Of a DNA stretch of 55,488 nucleotides, positions 1-7,821 are shown piece after piece. Under the pieces are notes generated by a model, which saw only the letters and a program-made list of their open reading frames with translations, had not been told where the DNA came from and did no database searches. The DNA comes from Salsipaludibacter albus (GTDB lineage Bacteria > Actinomycetota > Nitriliruptoria > Nitriliruptorales > Nitriliruptoraceae): assembly GCF_019798055.1 (NCBI RefSeq), contig NZ_JAHOPH010000026.1, positions 1-55,488 of the forward strand, in the 5' to 3' direction. Within the stretch, counting starts at the first letter, position 1. Each line of letters begins with the position of its first letter. A program made the position numbers and the translations under genes.

Positions 1-97
1 GGCGTCGGGGGCGGCGGGCGGGTCGCGCGGGCGTTCCTGAGGAGCCGCGGGATCCGCCGTCAGGGGCCGTCGCGGACCACGCGCGGCGACGTGGCCG

Positions 98-126
98 TTG
101 ACAATGGGAAGATATCTTCCTATTCT
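98..126 (+). promoter_or_regulatory. Promoter with palindromic operator, PadR unit
   Basis: A consensus -35 box TTGACA (98-103) is followed after exactly 17 nt by a -10-like TATTCT (121-126). The spacer contains a perfect 14-bp palindrome, GGAAGATATCTTCC (107-120). Transcription should begin near 132-133, which is the A of the PadR start codon, so the messenger is probably leaderless. A palindrome between -35 and -10 is where an autorepressor would act; that PadR itself binds it is inference. Confidence 0.75.
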
Positions 127-132
127 CTCCCC

Positions 133-495
133 ATGGGACGACGCAAGAAGGGCAGCCTGCTCGCGATCGAGGTGGACATCCTCGACGCGGGCCTCGCCCT
201 GCGGGGGGCCGCCGACGAGTTCCACGGCTTCGAGCTCGCCAAGCAGATCGCGGGAGGATCCTCGGCGCGACGACTCACCTCCCACGGGACCCTCTACAAG
301 GCGCTGGGGCGCCTGGAGGACCGCGGGCTGCTGGCGTCGCGCTGGGAGGACGCCGCACGGGCGGCCGACGCGGGACGTCCCCGCCGCCGCCTCTACCACG
401 TCACCGGCGAGGGCGAACGCGTCCTGGCCGGTTGGCGCCGGACACAACGGGGCTCGACGGGGACCCTGCGCCCCGGGGTGCAGGGCCAGCCATGA
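133..495 (+). CDS. PadR-family transcriptional regulator
   Basis: A 120-residue winged-helix regulator of the PadR family. The N-terminal part carries the wing-helix signature (HGFELAKQI, then TLYKALGRLEDRGLL, then RRLYHVTGEGERVL), which in PadR proteins binds palindromic operators and usually represses its own unit. The ATG at 133 is preferred over an in-frame start 42 nt upstream, because the promoter's -10 box ends at 126 and the upstream start would lie in front of the promoter. The mRNA is therefore probably leaderless. The stop overlaps the start of the following membrane protein (ATGA, 492-495), so the two are translated together, as is common for PadR and its membrane partner. The effector is unknown. 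Confidence 0.85.
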   Translation: MGRRKKGSLLAIEVDILDAGLALRGAADEFHGFELAKQIAGGSSARRLTSHGTLYKALGRLEDRGLLASRWEDAARAADAGRPRRRLYHVTGEGERVLAGWRRTQRGSTGTLRPGVQGQP

Positions 496-1145
496 GTGCG
501 CGGGGGAGCGACGACGGCGGGTCCACCCGGGTCGAGTCGTTCGTCCTGGGCTGGGTTCGCCGCTACACGAACGGGCTCCCGCCGATCGCCGCGGAGCGGC
601 GGGTCGAGGAGTTGCGCTCGGACTGCCACGAGCACCGGTCCTGGGGGCGCGAGGTCGGCGCGCCCGCGTGGGCCGTGGCGGTGTCGATGGCCACACGAAC
701 GATCGCCGGCATGCCGGCAGACCTGCACTGGAGACACACCCAACTCGCGACAGTTCGGGATCGGTCGCTCCGACGGAGAGGACGACCGATGGGTCGCTGG
801 ACACGAGACAACTGGTGGTTGGTGCTGGCCGCGCTGGCCGGGACCGCCCTGCTCTTCATCGGCGTGGGGCTGCCCCTCGAGGACCGCACCCTGGGTGCGG
901 TCCTGGGTGGCATCGTCCATGCCGTCGCCGGCCTGGCGATGTTGGCCGGCATCGCCGTGCGTCGCCGTCCTGGGCGACGGGCCCTGGGCGACCTGATGAT
1001 CGGCGTCAGCGCGCTGCCACTGGCGGCCTGGTTCTGGACGATCGTGGCGCCGCTGCTGGCCCTGGCGGTGATGATCCCGGCGTTCCGGGACGCCGCGGAC
1101 GCCGGCACGACCAGCGAGACACCCGGTTCGGCCCGACCTGCCTGA
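492..1145 (+). CDS. PadR-associated membrane protein
   Basis: A 217-residue protein co-translated with PadR through an ATGA overlap. Residues 1-70 form a soluble, helical, charged domain (RRYTNGLPPIAAERRVEELR and onwards) resembling the helical segments often encoded next to PadR genes (DUF1700/HAAS-like). Three or four hydrophobic segments follow at about 108-129, 134-156 and 164-198, so the C-terminal half sits in the membrane. There is no catalytic motif. From context its level is probably set by PadR, and it may sense or respond to envelope or drug stress; that role is inference. The family name is tentative. Confidence 0.6.
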   Translation: MSARGSDDGGSTRVESFVLGWVRRYTNGLPPIAAERRVEELRSDCHEHRSWGREVGAPAWAVAVSMATRTIAGMPADLHWRHTQLATVRDRSLRRRGRPMGRWTRDNWWLVLAALAGTALLFIGVGLPLEDRTLGAVLGGIVHAVAGLAMLAGIAVRRRPGRRALGDLMIGVSALPLAAWFWTIVAPLLALAVMIPAFRDAADAGTTSETPGSARPA

Positions 1146-1283
1146 CCGGGGGCCGTGGCGGACGGTGGGGTGTCCGGGTCCGCCCGGGCACGATCCCGCC
1201 ACCGTCCGCCACGTCGCGGCCACGTGCCGGGGTCTCGGCCACGGGACGGCGTCATCGGAGACGTCACCGGGAGAGGACGGACC

Positions 1284-2396
1284 ATGGGCCGCATCGATCG
1301 ACCGGCACTTCCGAGCCGCCCGCCACCACCCGCCGCGGTGCGTGCCGCGCAGGCCCTGCGTCGTGGGGTCGGTCGGGTGCACGACGGCATGACGCTCCCG
1401 GTGCTGCGGCTGCTCGAGCAGACGACGTCGCTGGTGGAGGTCCGTGCCACGGCCGCGTTCGCCCGGCTCGGCGTGGCCGACGTGCTCGGGGCCGACCGGC
1501 GCACGGCCATCGACCTCGCGACGGTGCTGGACGTCGACCCGGACGCCCTCGACCGGCTGCTGCGCTTCCTCGCGACCGTGGGGGTGGTGGACCGGGACGC
1601 CGACGCCTTCGCGTTGACGGCGATGGGCGACCTGCTGCGGCGGGACCATCCACAGTCGCTGCGGCCCTGGATCCTGTTCCAGGGATCGGCGTGGCAGTGG
1701 CACGCATGGGAGGAACTCGAGGCCGGGATCACGACACCCGACACGACCCCGTTCCACCGGGCGCACGGACGCGAGTTCTTCGACCACCTGGTGGCCGAAC
1801 CCGCGGCCGGCGCCACCTTCGACGCCGCGATGGAGGCGACCTCGGGGCTGCAGGCCGAACTGCTCGTCGCTGCGCTCGACCTGGACGGCATCGAGCACGT
1901 CTGCGACGTCGGGGGAGGGACCGGGACGATGCTCGCCCGCCTGCTGCAGGGCCGTCCCGGGATGCGCGGCACCCTGTTCGACCTGCCGGAGGTGGTGGCC
2001 CGCGCGGGCCCGGTGCTGGACGTGCACGGGGTGGCCGACCGGGTCGAGGTCGTGGGCGGCGACATGTTCACCGCGGTCCCGCCCGGGGCCGATCGGTACC
2101 TGCTGTCGGCGATCGTGCACGACTGGAACGACGACCGGGCCGTCGACCTGCTCCGGGCGGTGCGGGCGGCCCTCGGCAGCGACGGGCGGGCGTGGGTCGT
2201 CGAGTTGGAGCTGCCCGACCACGACGGCGCCCGGCTCGAGCGTGCCTACGACCTGCTGATGCTCGTCCTCGGAGGTGGTCGTGAGCGCACCCGGGACGAC
2301 TTCGCCTCGCTGTACGCGGCCGCGGACCTCGAGCACGTCGACGACACGGTTCTCGCCAACGGCTGGCACGTCCACGAGCTCGCCCGCACCCCCTGA
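1284..2396 (+). CDS. SAM-dependent O-methyltransferase (Methyltransf_2 type)
   Basis: About 370 residues with the two-domain layout of plant/actinomycete O-methyltransferases. A winged-helix dimerisation domain comes first (about 35-130, with the DVDPDALDRLLRFLATVGVV stretch). A Rossmann domain follows, with the AdoMet loop VCDVGGGTGTML, an acidic ligand further on, and the VHDWNDDRA motif whose histidine is the usual catalytic base. The enzyme should methylate a hydroxyl on a small phenolic or polyketide-like substrate. ATG 1284 was chosen because GGAGAGGA lies 6 nt upstream; upstream in-frame codons encode arginine-rich, low-quality sequence. It stands alone, 138 nt after the PadR unit, so its substrate cannot be deduced. 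The 3' end, including the stop, is duplicated in tandem. Confidence 0.85.
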   Translation: MGRIDRPALPSRPPPPAAVRAAQALRRGVGRVHDGMTLPVLRLLEQTTSLVEVRATAAFARLGVADVLGADRRTAIDLATVLDVDPDALDRLLRFLATVGVVDRDADAFALTAMGDLLRRDHPQSLRPWILFQGSAWQWHAWEELEAGITTPDTTPFHRAHGREFFDHLVAEPAAGATFDAAMEATSGLQAELLVAALDLDGIEHVCDVGGGTGTMLARLLQGRPGMRGTLFDLPEVVARAGPVLDVHGVADRVEVVGGDMFTAVPPGADRYLLSAIVHDWNDDRAVDLLRAVRAALGSDGRAWVVELELPDHDGARLERAYDLLMLVLGGGRERTRDDFASLYAAADLEHVDDTVLANGWHVHELARTP

Positions 2397-2428
2397 TCCT
2401 CCACGAGCTCGCCCGCACACCCTGATCC
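2371..2428 (+). repeat. 29-bp tandem duplication at methyltransferase 3' end
   Basis: Two adjacent 29-bp copies (2371-2399 and 2400-2428) differ at one base. The first copy contains the last codons and TGA stop of the methyltransferase. The second is therefore a recent slippage or unequal-crossover duplicate of a coding end and has no evident function. Confidence 0.85.
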
Positions 2429-2460
2429 TCCACGCCAGCGACCCACCTGACCAGTCCCGT

Positions 2461-2567
2461 GGCGTTCGCCCCGCGTGCCGTCCGGGTGGAACGCCAGCCA
2501 GACCGGACGATTGGCCGTGGGCCTCGCTGATGGGCGTTCGTCCCGCGTGCCGTCCGTATGGAACGCC
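2461..2567. repeat. Paired 35-bp elements with inverted ends (convergent gap)
   Basis: Two 35-bp copies (2461-2495 and 2533-2567, 32 of 35 identical, period 72) lie between the convergent methyltransferase and surE genes. Each begins GGCGTTC and ends GAACGCC, so each can fold into a hairpin with a 7-bp stem and a 21-nt loop. A role as bidirectional terminators is plausible but there is no U-tract. The same design recurs at other gaps in this window with unrelated sequence. Confidence 0.75.
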
Positions 2568-2582
2568 AAGGGGGAGGTTGGA

Positions 2583-3488
2583 TCAGGTCCAGGGCACCAC
2601 GGTGGCGGGGTCCACGGCAGGGAACTCAGCGGTCTCGACCGGCTCGAGCGGGGTCAGGGTGACCCAGCCGTCCAGGCACAGGGCGGTGTCGGATTCGGGC
2701 TCGCGTCCGCGCGAGCGATCGGTCACGTCCAGGTGCAGGCGCGATCCCGCCAAGTCGGCCGTGGCGACCCGGAAGTGTCCGAAGTGGTCGAGCCGCGCCC
2801 AGCGCGTCCCGCGGACCTGGTCCGGCGGGAGGGCCGGCACGTTGACGTTCAGGGCGGTGCGTGGCCGGTGGTCCAGCGCCCAGGCCACGACGCGCACGGC
2901 CACGGCCACCGCGGTGTCCCAGTGCCAGTCCTCCGCCTCGGGGTCGTCGTGTGGCCGGGTCGGATCGCGGGTCGGGGCCAGGCTGACCGCCACGCCGCCG
3001 CTGCCGAACGTGTGGGCCGTCAGCGCCGCCCCGACGGTGCCCGAGTGGATCACCGAGTGGCCGGTGTTCATCCCGGCGTTGATCCCCGACACGACCAGGT
3101 CGGGCCGGGCACCGAACGCGCCCAGCGCGGCCGACATCACGGCGAGACCGGGTGGTCCGGCCAGTGCCCAGCCCTCGACCGGGCCGACGTCGTGGCGTCG
3201 CAGGGCCACGTCCTCGTCGCCCTGGAGTCGTCCGATCCCGGTGCCGCTGCCACTGCGATTGTCCAGTGGCGCCGCCACCACGACGTCGTGGTCCTCCGCC
3301 AGGGCCACGGCGAGCCGTTGCAGTCCGGGCGAGTCGATCCCGTCGTCGTTGGTGACCAGCACCCGGGCGCGCCCATCGCCGGCGGCCGTCGGGCGGGTGT
3401 CGACGTCGATGTCCCGGCCGGTCCCGCCCCCACCGTTCGGGGTCGCCGTCACTCCCGGGTGCTCCGACCTGCCGGGGTCGCCGCTCAC
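2583..3488 (-). CDS. surE: SurE-type 5'/3'-nucleotidase
   Basis: A SurE-family acid phosphatase/nucleotidase. The metal-binding NDDGID motif opens the catalytic domain, followed by the NRSGSG loop and SGINAGMNTGHSVIHSGTVG, all standard for the family, which hydrolyses nucleoside monophosphates in the cytoplasm. The GTG start at 3488 overlaps the stop of the PfkB kinase gene (GTGA), so translation is coupled. This gives 301 residues with an unusual Gly/Pro-rich leader of about 40 residues before NDDG, which normally lies within the first ten. A shorter start is possible but no better ribosome site is visible. It ends in the convergent gap with the methyltransferase. Confidence 0.88.
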   Translation of the reverse strand: MSGDPGRSEHPGVTATPNGGGGTGRDIDVDTRPTAAGDGRARVLVTNDDGIDSPGLQRLAVALAEDHDVVVAAPLDNRSGSGTGIGRLQGDEDVALRRHDVGPVEGWALAGPPGLAVMSAALGAFGARPDLVVSGINAGMNTGHSVIHSGTVGAALTAHTFGSGGVAVSLAPTRDPTRPHDDPEAEDWHWDTAVAVAVRVVAWALDHRPRTALNVNVPALPPDQVRGTRWARLDHFGHFRVATADLAGSRLHLDVTDRSRGREPESDTALCLDGWVTLTPLEPVETAEFPAVDPATVVPWT

Positions 3489-4423
3489 GACAGGGTCGTC
3501 ACGGTGGCGCGGTCGGCGAGGGTGTCGACCAGGTCCGGGCTGGCACTGCCCAACCCGTGGCGCACGACGTTGGCCGCGCCGGCTGCCCATGCCAGCCGGA
3601 CGGCCCGCTCGGTGTCGCCACCCCGGCGCAGGACGACGGCCAGCGCCGCGGTCATCGAGTCGCCGGCACCCGTGTGGTCGACCACCTCCAGCGCCGGGCC
3701 CTCGACCCGCAGTCGCCGCTCGGGCGTGTGGACCACGGCCGGGTCGCTGGAGCGTGACACGACGACCCGCTCGGCTCCACGATCGGCCAGGTCCGCCGCG
3801 ACGGCCAGGATCTCCTCCTCGTCGGCGTCCTCCTCCAGGACCCCGTCGGCCACCAGGTCCTCGGCGCTGACCTTGAGCCAGTCGAGCCGACCGGCATCCA
3901 GCCACGCATCCAACTCGTCGCCGTGCAGGTCCCCGACCATGGCCACGTCCGACTCGGCGAGGTCGGACGCGAGCCGGGCGTAGAAGGCGGGTGGGACGTC
4001 GTCGGCGAGTCGGCCGGTGATGACGCACACCCCCGTGGCCAGCGCACGTTGCAGCATCCGGCCGTACAGCTCGTCGATGTCGTGACGGTCGAGCTCCGGC
4101 ACCGGCGAACGCGCGATCTCCTGGCGTTCCCCGCCGCGACGGTCGTGGACGTAGGCCGGCGACGGCCGGTCGACGCGCACGGCGTCCAGCTCGATCTGCC
4201 AGTCCCGGACCAGGCCCTCCATGGCCATCCCGGTCTCGCCGCCCAGGGGCGCGCACACGACCGGTCGCTCGCCGAGGTGGGAGACCATGCGGGCCACCCA
4301 GACGGCCTGGCCACCGGCATGCAGGTGGATCTCGTCGCGCTCCTCGTGTCCGGCGTCCTGCTCGATGGTGATGGTGACGAACAGGGACGGGGCGAGGATG
4401 GCGATCGTCGGGTCGTGGTCCAC
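3485..4423 (-). CDS. PfkB-family carbohydrate/nucleoside kinase
   Basis: A 312-residue PfkB-fold sugar kinase. Motif 1 is seen as LHAGGQAVWVARMVSHLGE near residues 36-54. Motif 2, DHTGAGDSMTAAL, near residue 255, holds the anion hole and catalytic Asp. The overall pattern is closest to the 1-phosphofructokinase/tagatose-6-phosphate kinase branch, but the substrate cannot be read from sequence; nucleosides are possible. The GTG start at 4423 has GGAGG 4 nt upstream, whereas the upstream extension is low-quality sequence. Its stop overlaps the SurE start, pairing a kinase with a nucleotidase on one transcript, which suggests balanced phosphorylation and dephosphorylation of one metabolite (inference). 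Confidence 0.82.
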   Translation of the reverse strand: MDHDPTIAILAPSLFVTITIEQDAGHEERDEIHLHAGGQAVWVARMVSHLGERPVVCAPLGGETGMAMEGLVRDWQIELDAVRVDRPSPAYVHDRRGGERQEIARSPVPELDRHDIDELYGRMLQRALATGVCVITGRLADDVPPAFYARLASDLAESDVAMVGDLHGDELDAWLDAGRLDWLKVSAEDLVADGVLEEDADEEEILAVAADLADRGAERVVVSRSSDPAVVHTPERRLRVEGPALEVVDHTGAGDSMTAALAVVLRRGGDTERAVRLAWAAGAANVVRHGLGSASPDLVDTLADRATVTTLS

Positions 4424-4647
4424 GGAACCTCCGTGCGGGGCCGTCGCGGCGTGGGCAGGCGGTGCCGTGCCGGTGCGAGGGGTACCCGCTCGCCGTGGCC
4501 GACACGGCGTCCGAACGGCCCGGTCGTCACCGATCCGAGTGCTGGTCCCGTCGAACCCCTCGAGACCGGCCACGCCCGTGGCAGACTCGTCGTGGTCCCC
4601 TGACCCGGGGAAGACGTGACACGTCGACGAACGAAGGAGCACGTCCG

Positions 4648-5172
4648 ATGAAGCCTCTGCAGACGATCGGACTCGCGAGCGTTGTGGTTGGGCTGGCACT
4701 CGGCGCCGGGTTCGTCTGGGCCTTCCGGACCCGGTACGCACCCGTCCAGGACCGGGTCCGGCGGTTCAACCGGGACGTGACGAACCAGCGGGTGCTCGAG
4801 CGCGCGGGGTCCGCCGGCGTGTCCGAGGCCGTCGTGCACCACCGGGGACGCACCACCGGGACGGCCTACCGGACCCCGGTCGTCCCGGTCCGGACCGACG
4901 CCGGGTTCGTCATCGGGCTGCCCTACGGCCCCGGCGCCGACTGGGTCCGCAACGTCCTGGACGCCGGGGGCGCGACCCTGGAGTTCGACGGCCGCCGTCA
5001 CGACGTCGTGGGCGAGCTCGTCCCGGTCGCGGAGGCAGCGCAGTGGTTCGACCCTGGTGAGCAGCGGGTCCAGCGACTGTTCGGGATCGACCAGGTCCTG
5101 GTGCTGCACGACCGCCACGCCGAGACGTCGACCGGCAGTGCTGGCGACGACCGGGTGGACGTGGTCGACTGA
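4648..5172 (+). CDS. Deazaflavin-dependent nitroreductase-family protein
   Basis: A 174-residue protein with one N-terminal membrane segment (about 7-27), followed by the split-barrel fold of the F420-dependent DDN/nitroreductase family. The signature is HHRGRTTGTAYRTPVVPV, then a glycine-rich loop and DWVRNVLDAGGATLEF. Such enzymes use or bind the actinobacterial deazaflavin F420 in quinone or nitro-compound reduction at the membrane. ATG 4648 follows AAGGAG by 9 nt. The divergent gap of about 225 nt shared with the PfkB kinase contains a short ACGTGACACGT palindrome (4614-4624) just before the start. Activity is not proven from sequence. Confidence 0.75.
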   Translation: MKPLQTIGLASVVVGLALGAGFVWAFRTRYAPVQDRVRRFNRDVTNQRVLERAGSAGVSEAVVHHRGRTTGTAYRTPVVPVRTDAGFVIGLPYGPGADWVRNVLDAGGATLEFDGRRHDVVGELVPVAEAAQWFDPGEQRVQRLFGIDQVLVLHDRHAETSTGSAGDDRVDVVD

Positions 5173-5198
5173 CCCACGGCCACGACGCAGGAGGCCCG

Positions 5199-5531
5199 AT
5201 GGCCATCGACGAGGACCTGGCGAACCGCGTGCGCGAGGTGCTCGGTCGGACCGAGCTGCCGGTCCGCGAGCAACGGATGTTCGGCGGGCTCGCCTTCATG
5301 GTCCGCGGGCACATGGCGTGTGGGATCCTGGGCGAGGACCTGATGGTGCGGGTGGGCAAGGACGGCTACGACGAGGCCCTCGACCAGCCCAATGCCCGGG
5401 TCATGGACTTCACCGGCCGTCCGTCGACGGGCATCGTGTTCGTCGACGCGGAGGGCACGACGGCCGACGACGACCTGGCCGCATGGGTCGGGCGTGGCCT
5501 CGACCACGTCGCCACCCTGCCTCCCCGCTGA
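5199..5531 (+). CDS. TfoX N-terminal-domain protein
   Basis: A complete 110-residue protein consisting only of a TfoX/Sxy N-terminal domain: RMFGGLAFMVRGHMACGI, then LMVRVG, and a C-terminal AAWVGRGLDHVATLP. In gammaproteobacteria TfoX controls competence, but stand-alone N-domain proteins in actinobacteria are of unknown role. It starts 26 nt after the nitroreductase-family gene with a GGAGG ribosome site (5190-5194) and so is probably its operon partner. It is convergent with the membrane protein at 5542-6213, with only 10 nt between the stops. Confidence 0.8.
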   Translation: MAIDEDLANRVREVLGRTELPVREQRMFGGLAFMVRGHMACGILGEDLMVRVGKDGYDEALDQPNARVMDFTGRPSTGIVFVDAEGTTADDDLAAWVGRGLDHVATLPPR

Positions 5532-5541
5532 CCTCGGCGCG

Positions 5542-6213
5542 TCAACGCGCCCCGGCGGGCCGAGGGTCCAGCGACGTCGGAGTGGACCCTCGCTCGCGGA
5601 GGCCGGTCGCACCGACCCCGATCGACCACGTCGCGAACAACATCCCTGCCGTGGCGAACACCGGGGTCAACTCCGCGTCCGGGAGGAGGACGGTCAGCGG
5701 GACCGAAACCGCGTGGAGGAGCCCCGCGACCACGGCGACGACCCCGAAGAGTCGGAACGTGTTCCCGTGTTCGCGGACCATGCGGGTGCCCATCCACGCG
5801 AACGCCAGGCCGCTGACGGGGTAGAGCACCAGCGCCAGTCCCACGTGGGTCCATGCCACCGGAGCGGGCGCCCCGGAGGCCAGGGCGGCGGAGTCGACGA
5901 CCGATGCGAGGTGGAACACCGTCTCCACGACGTAGGCGGACATCGCTGCTGCGGTGACTCCCAGCGAGCGTTGGATGGCTGCGGGCCAGGCGTGGTCGCG
6001 ATACGCGACCCACAGCCCGATGGTCAGCAGCGTCGTGCCGAGGACGATCAGGGTGTGCGACGGCACCCACGTGCTCGCCGCGGTCATCGTGGACAGTTCC
6101 TCGCGGAGGGTTCCGGAGGCATCGGCCCCCGGGTGCAGCAGCCCGCCTGCCAGGGTGGCGAGGCCGCCGACGACCAGGATGGTCCGCCAGCGGAGGAGTC
6201 GTGTGGTCGTCAT
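5542..6213 (-). CDS. Multi-pass membrane protein divergent from TetR
   Basis: A 223-residue protein with about six hydrophobic helices, distantly like DUF4386-type membrane proteins, and no catalytic motif. ATG 6213 is preferred because GGGAGG sits 6 nt upstream; an in-frame start at 6255 would lie inside the first operator. It is transcribed away from a TetR gene across a gap holding two matching palindromes (6241-6256 and 6281-6298), so it is very probably the TetR target. Function unknown; an efflux or stress-related membrane role is a guess. Confidence 0.65.
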   Translation of the reverse strand: MTTTRLLRWRTILVVGGLATLAGGLLHPGADASGTLREELSTMTAASTWVPSHTLIVLGTTLLTIGLWVAYRDHAWPAAIQRSLGVTAAAMSAYVVETVFHLASVVDSAALASGAPAPVAWTHVGLALVLYPVSGLAFAWMGTRMVREHGNTFRLFGVVAVVAGLLHAVSVPLTVLLPDAELTPVFATAGMLFATWSIGVGATGLRERGSTPTSLDPRPAGAR

Positions 6214-6240
6214 GGTGGACCTCCCGGGGCCAGAGAGCGG

Positions 6241-6298
6241 CTTGACACCTGTCAAGTCGAGAAGTGAGTGTGCCCCCTATACTTGACACATGTCAAGT
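6241..6298. promoter_or_regulatory. Twin TetR operators and leaderless tetR promoter
   Basis: Two copies of one palindrome lie in the divergent gap: CTTGACACCTGTCAAG (6241-6256) and ACTTGACACATGTCAAGT (6281-6298), each with TTGACA/TGTCAA arms around a 2-nt centre. The second overlaps the tetR start codon (6290). A -10 box, TATACT (6278-6283), places the start of transcription on the ATG itself, so tetR mRNA is probably leaderless. The arms also mimic -35 boxes on both strands. Confidence 0.8.
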
Positions 6299-6895
6299 GC
6301 CCAGCCCGGACCCGTGCACGATCGCCGCGAGGAGATCCTGCACGCCGCGCGACGTCTCACCGAGGTCGACGGCGTGCCCTCCATGTCGCACCTTGCTCGC
6401 GAGGTGGGGCTGAGCCGGCAGGGCCTGTACCTGCACTTCTCCAGCAGGACGGCGCTGCTCCTGGCGCTGGTGGACCACGTCGACCGCCAGGAGGACCTGG
6501 ACGCCGAGGTGGCGCGCCTGCAGGCCGCCCCCGACGGTGCCTCGGCGGTCCGCGCAGCGACGGAGATGCAGGCCCGGCGGAATCCGCGGATCGCGGCCTT
6601 CGCGCGGGTGCTCAACGCCGCACGGATCGAGGACGAGGAGGCTGCCGCCGCGTGGCGAGACCGCACGGCCGGACGTCGTCGTGGTGCCGAGCAGGTCGTC
6701 GATCGGCTGGTCGACGAGGGCGCCGTGCATGCCGACTGGGACCACGAGGACGCGGTCGTCCTGCTGTGGGAGCTGACGTCCTTCCCTGTCTGGGACGACC
6801 TCGTCAACGAGGCCGGCCTGGCCCCCGACCGCTACGTGCAACTCGTCACCGGGGTGGTCCTGGCCGGCCTGGCTGCCCCGCCCGGCGGAGGGTGA
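6290..6895 (+). CDS. TetR-family transcriptional regulator
   Basis: A 201-residue TetR regulator. The N-terminal helix-turn-helix is clear: REEILHAARRLTEVDG, MSHLAREVGLSRQGLYLHFSS, then RTALLLALVDHV. The C-terminal ligand domain is variable, as usual. The start at ATG 6290 overlaps one of two copies of a TTGACAnnTGTCAA operator, which argues for autoregulation and control of the divergent membrane protein. The TATACT -10 box ends 6 nt before the ATG, implying leaderless translation. The inducing ligand is not predictable. Confidence 0.88.
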   Translation: MSSAQPGPVHDRREEILHAARRLTEVDGVPSMSHLAREVGLSRQGLYLHFSSRTALLLALVDHVDRQEDLDAEVARLQAAPDGASAVRAATEMQARRNPRIAAFARVLNAARIEDEEAAAAWRDRTAGRRRGAEQVVDRLVDEGAVHADWDHEDAVVLLWELTSFPVWDDLVNEAGLAPDRYVQLVTGVVLAGLAAPPGGG

Positions 6896-6985
6896 CGAGC
6901 CACTCGACGCTCGTGCCCCCGAGGTCGTGCGGCGCGGGGCTCGTGCACCGCCGCAACGCTGTCCCTCGGAGCGTCATCCGTCGTC

Positions 6986-7699
6986 CTACCCGGCCTGGTG
7001 TCGCTGGGCGAGGTGGGACTCGACGTGGTCGAGACGGGCGCGGACGTAGGAGATCAGCAGCCCGACGAACACGAACATCGCCGGCTGGGCCACGGTCATG
7101 CGGCCCTGGACGAATCCGGCCCCGCCGACGCGGAGCAGGTGGTGTGCTTCCAGGACGATCGTGGCCAGCTCCGCCGTGGCCCAGGCAGCGGTCACGTGTG
7201 CGGCGACCCGCCGGTACCGGTGGTGCGTCGGCCCCAGGTGCCGGTACGGGGTGACCAGCGGGATCAGGTGGACCGCGGCAGGGACGGGCGTGAACGCCGT
7301 CGCACCCACGACCAGGGCGACGAGCGCACTCAGGGCGAGGCCACTGCCGAAGTACAGGAGGTCGGACCCCGTCACCACGCCGAGCAGGGTGCGCAGCGCG
7401 AGGTAGACGAGTTGGGCGGGGACGAGCACGCCCAGCCGTCGTCCGTTGCGCCGACCGACCAGGATGGCTGCCGCAGCCGCGACTGAGGCGGCGACCATCG
7501 CGACGGTCGCCCCGGCCGTGGCGTGGGCGACGAGATAGGCCAGGCTCGGCGCGAGGGCGAGGGCCACCGTGATGCGTGACGGGCGCTGCCCGGTCGAGAC
7601 CGGCGAGGTGGCGAGGATGCGGGTGGCGATGCTGGTCACGTGCGGCTCGATCCGGCGTGGGCTGGAGAAGTCCAGCCTGGCGTGGCCCGGGTCGGCCAC
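6986..7699 (-). CDS. Membrane protein, DUF3159/VC0807-like
   Basis: A 237-residue protein with about six membrane helices beginning near residue 45 (LALAPSLAYLVAHATAGATV) and ending with a short charged tail (RLDHVESHLAQRHQAG). The pattern GRRNGRR...YLALRTLLGVVTGSDLLYF resembles actinobacterial DUF3159/intracellular-septation-like proteins. The start is uncertain: GTG 7699 is the longest, GTG 7639 is also plausible, and neither has a clear ribosome site. It is convergent with tetR, across about 90 nt in which nothing is evident. Function unknown. Confidence 0.6.
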   Translation of the reverse strand: MADPGHARLDFSSPRRIEPHVTSIATRILATSPVSTGQRPSRITVALALAPSLAYLVAHATAGATVAMVAASVAAAAAILVGRRNGRRLGVLVPAQLVYLALRTLLGVVTGSDLLYFGSGLALSALVALVVGATAFTPVPAAVHLIPLVTPYRHLGPTHHRYRRVAAHVTAAWATAELATIVLEAHHLLRVGGAGFVQGRMTVAQPAMFVFVGLLISYVRARLDHVESHLAQRHQAG

Positions 7700-7821
7700 A
7701 CAGTGGGATCGGTCAGGGCCTCGACGTGACGAACGTCACACGTGGTGTCTAGGGTCATCCGCCCGAGTGGCGCGACGCCAGTGTCCGGAGCGTCGGAGAA
7801 CCAGGCGAGACCGAGGCGAGC

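Noticed and set aside
98-2284. Long arginine/proline/glycine-rich open frames overlapping the real genes throughout the window
   Set aside because: In DNA this GC-rich, stop codons are rare in wrong frames. These frames lack family motifs and proper third-position bias and contradict the well-supported genes on the other frames.
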